Source of the DNA: Lishizhenia tianjinensis
Lineage (GTDB): Bacteria > Bacteroidota > Bacteroidia > Flavobacteriales_D > Crocinitomicaceae
Direction: 5' to 3'
Assembly (NCBI GenBank): GCA_945860455.1
Contig: CAMAQX010000002.1
Location: forward strand, 1-38,823
DNA length: 38,823 nt
In this document: piece by piece, positions 1 to 8,088 of the stretch
Numbering within the stretch: position 1 is the first letter of the stretch
Layout: each line of letters starts with the position of its first letter
Notes under the pieces: model-generated
Database searches by the model: none
Told to the model about the DNA's origin: nothing
What the model saw: the letters and a program-made list of their open reading frames with translations, nothing else
Made by a program: the position numbers and the translations under genes

Positions 1-558
1 AATTGAACCTGTCAGCTTACGTAAGGCTTTAGACATTAAACGAGCTTGCAATCCCATTTGAGAATCGCCCATCTCTCCTTCAATTTCCGCTTTTGGTGTC
101 AACGCAGCAACGGAATCGACAACAATTAAGTCAACTGCTCCAGAACGAATCAAATTATCAGCAATTTCCAATGCTTGCTCACCATTATCAGGCTGAGAAA
201 TTAATAAGTTTGCCACATCAACCCCTAGCTTTTGAGCATAAAACTGATCAAAAGCATGTTCAGCATCAATAAATGCGGCTATTCCTCCCTGCTTTTGCAC
301 TTCGGCAATAGCATGAATTGCTAATGTTGTTTTCCCAGAAGATTCGGGACCATAAATCTCTACAACTCTTCCTTTCGGATACCCATTAATACCCAATGCT
401 AAATCAAGAGATACCGAACCGGTTGGAATTACCTCCACTTTTTCTACTGGACTATCACCCAATTTCATTACAGATCCTTTTCCAAAGGCTTTATCTAATT
501 TCTCAATTGTAAGCTGTAAGGCTTTTAATTTTTCAACATTCACTTCTTTTTTCGACAT
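1..558 (-). CDS. recA: Recombinase RecA, N-terminal part (3' end lies outside the window)
   Basis: Minus-strand translation from ATG at 558 gives [35 protein letters not shown]...[24 protein letters not shown]..., with the RecA Walker A motif GPESSGKT. The ORF runs off the window edge and is absent from the ORF track. Confidence 0.97.
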   Translation of the reverse strand, partial: MSKKEVNVEKLKALQLTIEKLDKAFGKGSVMKLGDSPVEKVEVIPTGSVSLDLALGINGYPKGRVVEIYGPESSGKTTLAIHAIAEVQKQGGIAAFIDAEHAFDQFYAQKLGVDVANLLISQPDNGEQALEIADNLIRSGAVDLIVVDSVAALTPKAEIEGEMGDSQMGLQARLMSKALRKLTGSI

Positions 559-586
559 ATCGTTTGGTTTTATATAAATAACAAGA

Positions 587-594
587 CAAAAGTA
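587..594 (-). promoter_or_regulatory. Putative Bacteroidota -7 promoter element (TACTTTTG) upstream of recA
   Basis: CAAAAGTA on the plus strand matches TAnnTTTG on the minus strand, about 29 nt upstream of the recA ATG. No clear -33 TTTG was seen. Confidence 0.4.
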
Positions 595-631
595 TTAGAA
601 CATAGACGTAAACTATTTACGTTGTTCTAAA

Positions 632-1093
632 TTATTTTAGTAAAGACAAAATTTCTTCTGCGTGGACCTTAGTTTTTGGTTTAGAAATTATTCCCTCAAC
701 AATTCCTTTTTCATCAATAAGAAAAGTTGTACGGTTTGTACCAACATATTCGCGACCCATAAATTTCTTTAATCCCCAAACACCATATTGCTCTACGATT
801 TCTTTATTTTCATCAGCAATTAACGAGAAATTTAACTCAAATTTAGAACTGAACTTTGAGTGGCTCTTTACCGAATCAGTACTAACACCTACAACTTCAA
901 TACCGCGTGTTTTTAACACTGATAAATTATCTCGTAAGTTACAAGCCTGAGCCGTACAACCTGGAGTATCGTCTTTGGGATAAAAATACAAAACTACTTT
1001 TTTACCCAAAAACTGAACGAGCTCAATTGAATCACCATTCTGATCTATTCCTTTAAAATTTGGAGCGACATCTCCTATACTTAATTCTATCAT
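632..1093 (-). CDS. bcp: Thioredoxin-dependent thiol peroxidase (Bcp/PrxQ-type peroxiredoxin)
   Basis: GDVAPNFKGIDQNGDSIEL...KKVVLYFYPKDDTPGCTAQACNLRDN; peroxidatic TPGCT motif with a second Cys five residues later, typical of BCP. Confidence 0.95.
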   Translation of the reverse strand: MIELSIGDVAPNFKGIDQNGDSIELVQFLGKKVVLYFYPKDDTPGCTAQACNLRDNLSVLKTRGIEVVGVSTDSVKSHSKFSSKFELNFSLIADENKEIVEQYGVWGLKKFMGREYVGTNRTTFLIDEKGIVEGIISKPKTKVHAEEILSLLK

Positions 1094-1138
1094 ATTGATT
1101 AAAAATTAATAATAAACACTTATTGACTATATACTAGT

Positions 1139-1172
1139 CAAATATAATGATATTTTTTTAATCAAATACAAA
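1139..1172 (-). promoter_or_regulatory. Putative bcp promoter: -7 TATATTTG (1139-1146) and -33 TTTG (1169-1172)
   Basis: Reverse-complement reading TTTTGTATTTGATTAAAAAAATATCATTATATTTG matches the Bacteroidota TTTG/TAnnTTTG promoter pattern with a 22-nt spacer. Confidence 0.5.
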
Positions 1173-1186
1173 AAGTGAAAAATAAT

Positions 1187-2056
1187 TTAAGAAAAGTGTG
1201 TAATCAAGGATTCTACAGTATCAATTTCAACGACCCACTTACTAAGTCGGGAACTATTCGATTTAATTTGATACCCACCCGCCAAAATTGGTGTATTACC
1301 TACCTCTTCTTTTAATTGTTTGAAATAGTTCTCAATAAAATTATCCTCAACTGCAGTCAACCAGGAAGTAACCAAGGCACAAGGTTTCAATTGCCGAATA
1401 CAATCCAATAAAGAATCGAAGGGTAAACTTTGACCTAAATAAACGGTATGTAATTGCTTATCGCGCAAAATAAACTGATAAAAAAGTAAGCTGATCTCAT
1501 GCCATTCATGCTCAGGCAAAAACAACATTACTGGATTTTGAAGATTTACTGGAATCGGCATTTTATCAATTTCAGCAATTATTTTCTGGCGAATAAGATT
1601 AGAAATAAAATGTTCTTGAGATGCATTAATTGACCCCACTAACCACATTATACCAATTCGATCTAAAAAAGGAATCAAATGCTCCGTAAATGTTTTAATT
1701 AATCCAACATGTCGTATTAAACCACCCAATGTATCGCGAAACAAACATTCATCAAGCGTTAATAAGGCTAAAATTAATTGCTCGCAACTATCATTTGTGT
1801 TATGTAATCCATGAATTTCTGTAACCTTGGATTGTAATTGCGAAAAAGACATGTTAGAAATGTGAGATATTTTTATCCCGTGTTTATACAATAAACAAAC
1901 ATTCAATAGAGTAACTAAATCTTCGTCATTATACAAACGAATTTTCGTCTCAGTGCGATCTGGGGACAGCAAATTATACCGTTTTTCCCAAATACGTATT
2001 GTGTGCGCTTTAACACCCGATAGCACCTCTAAGTCTTTGATTTTATATTCAGCCAT
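1187..2056 (-). CDS. MerR-family transcriptional regulator with C-terminal cobalamin-binding-like domain (CarH/LitR-like architecture)
   Basis: N-terminal MerR helix-turn-helix YKIKDLEVLSGVKAHTIRIWEKRYNLLSPDRTETKIRLYNDEDL; C-terminal half LFLPEHEWHEISLLFYQFILRDKQLHTVYLGQSLPF resembles the B12-binding domains of CarH/LitR-type regulators. Confidence 0.85.
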   Translation of the reverse strand: MAEYKIKDLEVLSGVKAHTIRIWEKRYNLLSPDRTETKIRLYNDEDLVTLLNVCLLYKHGIKISHISNMSFSQLQSKVTEIHGLHNTNDSCEQLILALLTLDECLFRDTLGGLIRHVGLIKTFTEHLIPFLDRIGIMWLVGSINASQEHFISNLIRQKIIAEIDKMPIPVNLQNPVMLFLPEHEWHEISLLFYQFILRDKQLHTVYLGQSLPFDSLLDCIRQLKPCALVTSWLTAVEDNFIENYFKQLKEEVGNTPILAGGYQIKSNSSRLSKWVVEIDTVESLITHFS

Positions 2057-2167
2057 TTTAATCTATCACAGGTTGTAATCATTTTCAAACAAATCTATAG
2101 CCAAAAGGTTCAGTTAAAAATACTTTATTTACAGAACTAATTATTGGTCGTATATAAACAATATAAA

Positions 2168-2602
2168 TCAATACGTCTTTTGCATCAAATAATGTTGAAT
2201 CTTATCAAAAAGTAAATGAGACTTTTCAACTAATTGATATCCCTGATTGATATAGAAACCTACTGCAACTTCGCGCGCATGGAGTATCATTTGAGTATCT
2301 CCTCTGGAAATTGAAATTGATTCGGCTTCTTTCATGATGCGCCTACCAAAACCTTTACCCTGAGCATTTGTTTCAACAGCAACGAACCTTACTTGTCCCT
2401 CATCTACTCCAGAGATATCAAGACGAGCAATTGCTTTTATACTATCATATTCAAATAAGACTAGATGAATTCTAGTTGCGTCTCCTACATTTTTTTCAGA
2501 CCCTCTGGGTTGCTGCCAAGGTTCGCGCAAAACACAAAACCGCAAATCGTAATAATTTTTCCATTCGGATTTAGTTTTTGGCGAACGAATTTCTATTTCC
2601 AT
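2168..2602 (-). CDS. GNAT family N-acetyltransferase
   Basis: RFVAVETNAQGKGFGRRIMKEAESISISRGDTQMILHAREVAVGFYINQGYQLVEKSHLLFDKIQHYLMQK: acetyl-CoA-binding loop (Q/R)GxGxG/R and the AxxFYxxxGY motif. Confidence 0.9.
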   Translation of the reverse strand: MEIEIRSPKTKSEWKNYYDLRFCVLREPWQQPRGSEKNVGDATRIHLVLFEYDSIKAIARLDISGVDEGQVRFVAVETNAQGKGFGRRIMKEAESISISRGDTQMILHAREVAVGFYINQGYQLVEKSHLLFDKIQHYLMQKTY

Positions 2603-3654
2603 TTAAAGGCTATTGTACTAACGCGTTTGGTATTTACTCCTGATATCTCTTCCTGACGTACCAATTGTTGAGCTGATTGATCTTGGAAAACCTCAGCTAA
2701 ATTTTTTATTCTGGCAGCAGGAATATACATTTCATGGCAGCGACTAAGAAAATCTTCCGCTTCCACTTGCATCAATTTAACTTTTAAAAGATCAGCTAAT
2801 ACTGACCGATTCTTTACCCGTTGTTGATTCGATAAAAAACGTTGGTCTTGAGCTAATTCAGGCAAGGATAAGACAGATCCTAGTTTTTGAAAATGAATAT
2901 CGCTTCCAATGGCTATGGTAATCTGAAAACCGTCTTTGGTTGAGAAAATCTCACCATAAGGAGCAATATTGGGATGCAAGCAACCGATTCGCTGCGGAAT
3001 TTGGTGAGACATTAAATAGTTTGACGCTTGATTTGCTAAACTGGAAATTGCCGCATCATATAAAGAAACACTAACAATTCTACCTTGACCTGATGAAATT
3101 CGATCCAACAAAGCCACTAAAACTCCTTCTTTCAAATGGTGAGCCGCTAAAACGTCTATGAGGGCGACAGGCATTTTAACCGGCCCTGATTGAGATGTTC
3201 CATTCATTGACATAAAACCCGTTTCAGCTTGCAAAATCAAATCATAAGCTACTCGGTCATTCTCATCTCCAAAACCACTTATTTTCCCAATGATTAAATG
3301 CGGAAATTTAGTTAACAGTGTATCAGGGGATAATCCAAACTTCGATTCCGTTGATTTTTTGAAATTCACTAAGACAATATCCGCCGCGGAAATTAATAAC
3401 ATAAGTTGGTCAAGCTGAGCTTTTTCGTTGAAATCAAGTTGAATATAATGTTTTAAATAATTAACAGATGAAAAATATGCACTCACACTAGCATTAGAAC
3501 TCTCCGAAGGTAATTTCCAAGAACGCGTCACATCTGGAAATTCTGGGCTTTCTACTTTGATAACTTCAGCTCCTAATTCGGCGAAAAAAGTTCCTACAGA
3601 TGGCCCAGCTAAAACAGTAGAAAGATCGATTATTTTTAAAGACTCAACTCTCAT
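2593..3654 (-). CDS. CaiB/BaiF family CoA transferase
   Basis: LKIIDLSTVLAGPSVGTFFAELGAEVIKVESPEFPDVTRSW...YDLILQAETGFMSMNGT...VSLYDAAISSLANQASNYL, hallmark family III CoA-transferase motifs. Confidence 0.92.
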   Translation of the reverse strand: MRVESLKIIDLSTVLAGPSVGTFFAELGAEVIKVESPEFPDVTRSWKLPSESSNASVSAYFSSVNYLKHYIQLDFNEKAQLDQLMLLISAADIVLVNFKKSTESKFGLSPDTLLTKFPHLIIGKISGFGDENDRVAYDLILQAETGFMSMNGTSQSGPVKMPVALIDVLAAHHLKEGVLVALLDRISSGQGRIVSVSLYDAAISSLANQASNYLMSHQIPQRIGCLHPNIAPYGEIFSTKDGFQITIAIGSDIHFQKLGSVLSLPELAQDQRFLSNQQRVKNRSVLADLLKVKLMQVEAEDFLSRCHEMYIPAARIKNLAEVFQDQSAQQLVRQEEISGVNTKRVSTIAFKWK

Positions 3655-3818
3655 ACACTGAACTGAAAAGAAGTCATTCTGAGTGAACCATGCAAGAGAT
3701 ATAAGAAAGGGAAAATGTCAATTCCTCGTTGTATTTCTTCCGAAAGTGAGCGAATTGGTGACCAAGATGCAAAAGAAACAAACATGGCGGATAATCCTAA
3801 AAAATGACGGCGATCCAA
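3651..3818 (-). CDS. Putative 55-aa small ORF with Tat-like (RRHFLGLSA) N-terminus; TTG start
   Basis: Read directly from the sequence and absent from the ORF track because it is under 60 aa: TTG at 3818 gives (M)DRRHFLGLSAMFVSFASWSPIRSLSEEIQRGIDIFPFLYLLHGSLRMTSFQFSV*. It starts at the base after the cytochrome gene stop, and its TGA (3651-3653) overlaps the CoA-transferase ATG (3652-3654). Confidence 0.5.
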   Translation of the reverse strand: MDRRHFLGLSAMFVSFASWSPIRSLSEEIQRGIDIFPFLYLLHGSLRMTSFQFSV

Positions 3819-4118
3819 TTATTCGGGTTTTGCAGCCTCCAAAACATAATTCAAAATAATTGCTTCTTGGCTAGCATCAATTTTAGCCTTTTTAGCCATA
3901 TCCGGAACAATACGCTTCCACTGTGTTGCCGTATATTTTTCGCGCGGTTGTAGTTCATGACATGAAGCACATTGTTCTGCATATAAATTTGCCGCCGACA
4001 AATCCAGATTACGAGGCATTGTTTCCGCTGGTTTTTCACTCATGGCTGATACTGTTCCTTTTGAGCATGAAGCTAGAACTAAGGCTAATACCGCCAAAAT
4101 TAATTTGTTGTTTTTCAT
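3819..4118 (-). CDS. Small monoheme cytochrome c-like lipoprotein
   Basis: Signal MKNNKLILAVLALVLASCSKG with a lipobox-like LASC; single heme motif CASCH in LYAEQCASCHELQPREKYTATQWKRIVPDMAKKAKIDASQEAIILNYV. Confidence 0.85.
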   Translation of the reverse strand: MKNNKLILAVLALVLASCSKGTVSAMSEKPAETMPRNLDLSAANLYAEQCASCHELQPREKYTATQWKRIVPDMAKKAKIDASQEAIILNYVLEAAKPE

Positions 4119-4486
4119 TTTTTTTCAATTATTTCAAGAGTTACAGGGGTCAGTCCTGCACGAATAAAATTTAATTTTTTAGCTGCCCCAATTGTTAAAT
4201 CAATAACACGAGTTGAACTTTTAGGTAAACGGTCATTAATCCTTACGATTACAATCGAATCATTTTTTGTGTTCGTTACCTTTACTAAGGTTCCAAATTT
4301 CAAGGTCTTATGAGCTGCCGTTAAACTATCATTCCGTAAAATTTCTCCCGAAGAGGTGCGTCTTCCTTCGAAAGATTTGCCATAATAACTTGCAATTCCT
4401 TTTTGCAATTCACTTATTGAGAATGCTGAAAATGCTACCCAAGCAACCACCAAATAATATACTGTATTCCACTTTTTCATGAACAA
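4115..4486 (-). CDS. Septal ring lytic transglycosylase RlpA family protein (double-psi beta-barrel)
   Basis: QKGIASYYGKSFEGRRTSSGEILRNDSLTAAHKTLKFGTLVKVTNTKNDSIVIVRINDRLPKSSTRVIDLTIGAAKKLNFIRAGLTPVTLEII is a typical RlpA-like core with N-terminal signal peptide. Confidence 0.93.
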   Translation of the reverse strand: MFMKKWNTVYYLVVAWVAFSAFSISELQKGIASYYGKSFEGRRTSSGEILRNDSLTAAHKTLKFGTLVKVTNTKNDSIVIVRINDRLPKSSTRVIDLTIGAAKKLNFIRAGLTPVTLEIIEKK

Positions 4487-4518
4487 ATGTAAGCTAATAT
4501 GAATTGGTTAACAAAATT

Positions 4519-4526
4519 CAAATTTA
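4519..4526 (-). promoter_or_regulatory. Putative -7 element (TAAATTTG) upstream of the rlpA-like operon
   Basis: CAAATTTA on plus equals TAAATTTG on minus, about 32 nt upstream of the ATG at 4486. No clear -33 partner. Confidence 0.4.
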
Positions 4527-4570
4527 TAAATTAGACACTTTGTGTGTTTTTAGGATAAAATAAATTAAGT

Positions 4571-5602
4571 TTGTTAATCAATAAAATTGAACTGATTGTG
4601 CTGTTGAAATCTATTTTATTCCTTCTTTCTTTAATTGCTTTCTCATTACTTTCTCAAAGGTCTCCCAAAAACATAGACACAAACTACGTGTATGACCTGC
4701 CAATTGCCCCTGGTAAAAAATCAATGGTGATGCAAGGATACAATGGTTCCTATTCACATCAAGGACAATTTGCATTGGATTTTAAGGCAAAAAAAGGAAC
4801 TCCTGTTCATGCTGCGAGAGAAGGCATTGTTTATAAAACAGAATCATCAAATGTTAAAGGAGGTCCAAAAAAAAAGTTCTTACGTTTAGGGAATCACATA
4901 GTTATAAAACATTCCGATGGTACGTTTGCAGCATATTGGCATCTTTTGTATGAAGGGGTGTTTGTGAAAGTAGGCGATGCAATAACAAAGGGTCAATTAA
5001 TTGGGTTATCCGGTAATACAGGATATTCATCCTGGCCACATCTTCATTTTGATGTCTATTATTTTTCCAACGGAAAGCAAGTTACAATTCCAACAAAATT
5101 TGTAACGAATAAAGGAGTAAAGGAGTTAAAAGTATATCGTAAATATGGCAATCCAAAAGTTGACCAAATCATTGAAGAAACAATCCAACTACCTAAGAAC
5201 ATCGATAAAATAGAGTATCATTTTCAGGACGCTTCAGTTCCCCCGTTGCACCACCGAAGTTATTCCTGGATAATAACAGAAACCCAACTTCGATTTACTG
5301 CAAATTCATATGGTACTATTTTGAAGGATACAACCATTGCAATTTCTGCTATTAAATGGGAACAATGCAAAACAGCTTTCCTCAATTGTGGAATAAAAAA
5401 TCAAAAAAACATTGAAACCAATCAAGGATGTACAGGAGGAACCAGTATTACAATTCAAACTTGGCTGAATGGAAAAGAAAATTTTTCAGGTACCGCTAGT
5501 AAATGTGGTGGTAAAACTGTAGGAAATCTTAGTGGTAATACAGAAAAATTCTTGTCAGTAATTAAAGAAGGTGTTGATCCTCTTGTATACCAAACTAATT
5601 AA
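4571..5602 (+). CDS. M23 family metallopeptidase (LytM/peptidoglycan endopeptidase-like)
   Basis: SYSHQGQFALDFKAKKGTPVHAAREGIVYKT...GNHIVIKHSDGTFAAYWHLLYEGVFVKVGDAITKGQLIGLSGNTGYSSWPHLHFDVYY; zinc-binding HxxxxxxD and HLHF motifs. Start codon would be TTG. Confidence 0.92.
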   Translation: MLINKIELIVLLKSILFLLSLIAFSLLSQRSPKNIDTNYVYDLPIAPGKKSMVMQGYNGSYSHQGQFALDFKAKKGTPVHAAREGIVYKTESSNVKGGPKKKFLRLGNHIVIKHSDGTFAAYWHLLYEGVFVKVGDAITKGQLIGLSGNTGYSSWPHLHFDVYYFSNGKQVTIPTKFVTNKGVKELKVYRKYGNPKVDQIIEETIQLPKNIDKIEYHFQDASVPPLHHRSYSWIITETQLRFTANSYGTILKDTTIAISAIKWEQCKTAFLNCGIKNQKNIETNQGCTGGTSITIQTWLNGKENFSGTASKCGGKTVGNLSGNTEKFLSVIKEGVDPLVYQTN

Positions 5603-7134
5603 TGAATCAACGTTAACCAACTACATTTTTCATTGAGTATGGTTGATAATTCTGAAATAAATACACGCTGTTGTTCCATTGTATCTCGATCGCGTATAGT
5701 AATCATATTATCTTCTAACGATTGATGATCAACAGTGATCGAAAAGGGAGTTCCAATTGCATCCTGACGGCGGTAACGTTTTCCAATAGAATCCTTTTCA
5801 TCATATTGCACCATAAAATCCAATTGGAGCATTTTTATAATCTCACGTGCTTTTTCGGGTAGACCATCTTTTTTAACTAGAGGCATGATACACGCTTTAT
5901 AGGGAGCAAGAGCTGCAGGGATTTTTAAGACAACACGCTCAGAGCCATCCTCTAAAGTCTCGTTTTTATAAGATGCACTTAATACAGCCAAAAACATTCG
6001 ATCTAAGCCGATGGAAGTTTCAATAACATAGGGAACATAACTTTGATTGAGTTCAGGATCAAAATAGTGTAATTTCTTTCCGGAATGTTGCTCATGTTGT
6101 TTCAAATCAAAATCGGTTCTGGAGTGAATACCTTCCAATTCTTTGAACCCCATAGGAAAATCAAATTCAATATCACTTGCAGCATTGGCATAATGAGCCA
6201 ATTTCAAATGATCGTGGTAACGGTATTTTTCATGACCCAAGTTTAGAGCATGGTGCCAATTTAAACGAAACTCTTTCCAGTAATTATACCATTTCATTTC
6301 TTCACCTGGACGAACAAAAAACTGCATTTCCATCTGTTCAAATTCACGCATTCGAAAAATAAACTGTCGCGCGACAATCTCATTTCTAAACGCTTTTCCA
6401 ATTTGAGCAATTCCAAAAGGAATCTTCATTCGACCGGATTTTTGGACATTTAAAAAATTGACAAATATCCCTTGTGCTGTTTCTGGTCTTAAATAGATTG
6501 TAGCTGCTTCGCCCGAAACAGAACCTAATTCCGTAGAAAACATGAGATTGAATTGTCGAACTTCTGTCCAATTTTTAGAACCCGAAATGGGGCATGTTAT
6601 TTCCAAATCAACAATTAGTTGATAAACCGCCTCTAAATCATTGGCTTCCAAACTTTCTTTCATTCGTTTTTCGACGCTTCCTATTTTCTCTTGACTGCGC
6701 AACACATTTGGATTCGTAACCCGGAATTGTGTTTCATCAAAATCAGCTCCAAAACGTTTTATTCCCTTTTCAACCTCTTTTTCAATTTTTTGACGTTGCT
6801 TTTCAACGTAATCTTCCAATAGAACATCAGCCCGATAGCGTTTTTTAGAATCTTTATTATCAATTAAGGGATCGTTAAACGCATCAACGTGACCAGAAGC
6901 TTTCCAAGTAGTTGGATGCATAAAAATCGCAGAATCCAATCCAACAATATTCTCGTGCATTTGAACCATAGATTTCCACCAGTATGCTTTGATGTTATTT
7001 TTCAATTCAGCACCCAATTGTCCGTAATCATAAGTGGCTGATAATCCATCATATATTTCAGAAGAAGGAAATACAAAACCGTATTCTTTGGCATGCGAAA
7101 TAATGTCCTTCAATTTGTCTTCACGTTGTTCCAT
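5599..7134 (-). CDS. glyS: Glycyl-tRNA synthetase (dimeric alpha2 type)
   Basis: LKDIISHAKEYGFVFPSSEIYDGLSATYDYGQLGAELKNNIKAYWWKSMV...LRPETAQGIFVNFLNVQKSGRMKIPFGIAQIGKAFRNEIVARQFIFRMREFEQMEMQFFV; class II motifs of glycyl-tRNA synthetase. Confidence 0.97.
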   Translation of the reverse strand: MEQREDKLKDIISHAKEYGFVFPSSEIYDGLSATYDYGQLGAELKNNIKAYWWKSMVQMHENIVGLDSAIFMHPTTWKASGHVDAFNDPLIDNKDSKKRYRADVLLEDYVEKQRQKIEKEVEKGIKRFGADFDETQFRVTNPNVLRSQEKIGSVEKRMKESLEANDLEAVYQLIVDLEITCPISGSKNWTEVRQFNLMFSTELGSVSGEAATIYLRPETAQGIFVNFLNVQKSGRMKIPFGIAQIGKAFRNEIVARQFIFRMREFEQMEMQFFVRPGEEMKWYNYWKEFRLNWHHALNLGHEKYRYHDHLKLAHYANAASDIEFDFPMGFKELEGIHSRTDFDLKQHEQHSGKKLHYFDPELNQSYVPYVIETSIGLDRMFLAVLSASYKNETLEDGSERVVLKIPAALAPYKACIMPLVKKDGLPEKAREIIKMLQLDFMVQYDEKDSIGKRYRRQDAIGTPFSITVDHQSLEDNMITIRDRDTMEQQRVFISELSTILNEKCSWLTLIH

Positions 7135-7243
7135 AGTACAAAGATAGTTTTTCTGTAAAAAGGAGGATGTACTTTGGTTGAAATCGATACTTCGTTGTAG
7201 TTGAAAATTTATAAAAATAACAGGGAATACAATGAGAATATTT

Positions 7244-7251
7244 TAATTTTG
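7244..7251 (+). promoter_or_regulatory. Putative -7 element (TAATTTTG) upstream of the DUF1801/CDGSH gene
   Basis: TAnnTTTG match 69 nt upstream of the ATG at 7321; -33 element unclear. Confidence 0.3.
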
Positions 7252-7320
7252 TTAAGTTCAAAACACTTACAATTTATGTCACAATAAAAAGAAAGTGAGG
7301 TGTGAACATTACTTAAAAAA

Positions 7321-7977
7321 ATGAACAACAAAAACCAAACAGTCGAGGAATACATTACAAACTCCAACAAATGGAATCTAGAAATGGAAATTCTTCAATC
7401 TTTCTTACTAGATTGTGGTTTAAACGAAGCGTTGAAATGGGGTGTCCCGTGTTATATGCATAACAAAAGTAATGTGGCATTAATTGGTTCATTCAAAGAT
7501 TTTCTTTCGATTAGTTTTTTTAAAGGTGCGCTTTTGGCAGATTCAGAAAATATTCTTCATAAACCAGGCGAAAATTCACAAACCGTACGGATGTTCAAAT
7601 TCATAAGTACTTCTGAAATTATTCAGCAAGAAAAAACGATAAAAGCCTATATTTATGAAGCGATTGAAATTGAAAAAACGGGATTAAAAGTCCTCTTAAG
7701 TAAATCTACTGATTTAACTTTACCGGATGAGATACTTGCCAAATTTGAAAAAAATAGCGCATTTAAAGAAGCATTTTTCGCCCTTACTCCTGGACGTCAA
7801 CGCGGATACAATTTGTTCTTTTCAGGTTCAAAGCAATCTAACACTCGAGTAGCCCGAATAGAAAAGTATCAAGGACGCATTTTAAAAGGAATCGGCATTA
7901 ATGATTGTACATGTGGGCTTTCCAAACGAATGCCTAGATGCGATGGGTCTCATAAACAGGAGAAAAAGTCTTTTTAA
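7321..7977 (+). CDS. DUF1801/YdeI-like (OmdA-type) protein with C-terminal CDGSH iron-sulfur motif
   Basis: ALKWGVPCYMHNKSNVALIGSFKDFLSISFFKGALLAD is the DUF1801 core; ALTPGRQRGYNLFFSGSKQSNTRVARIEKYQGRILKGIGIND is the YdeI-type tail; CTCGLSKRMPRCDGSH at 7906-7953 matches CxCxx(S/T)xxxPxCDG(S/A/T)H. Confidence 0.85.
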   Translation: MNNKNQTVEEYITNSNKWNLEMEILQSFLLDCGLNEALKWGVPCYMHNKSNVALIGSFKDFLSISFFKGALLADSENILHKPGENSQTVRMFKFISTSEIIQQEKTIKAYIYEAIEIEKTGLKVLLSKSTDLTLPDEILAKFEKNSAFKEAFFALTPGRQRGYNLFFSGSKQSNTRVARIEKYQGRILKGIGINDCTCGLSKRMPRCDGSHKQEKKSF

Positions 7978-8088
7978 ATACGGAATTTAGTAACTGGTTA
8001 AATACTTAATAGTGTTCATCAAAATTCTGTAATTTTTTCAAACTGATTCCTATTAACTTTATTAAACTTATTTACAGAGAAACCATTC

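Noticed and set aside
3851-4039. 62-aa alternative-frame ORF inside the cytochrome c gene
   Set aside because: Overlaps the heme-motif frame, which has a signal peptide and CASCH site; the alternative product has no features.
5599-5602. Convergent M23 peptidase and glyS share a TTAA stop overlap
   Set aside because: Real in the sequence, but tail-to-tail 4-nt stop overlaps are common and need no special explanation.
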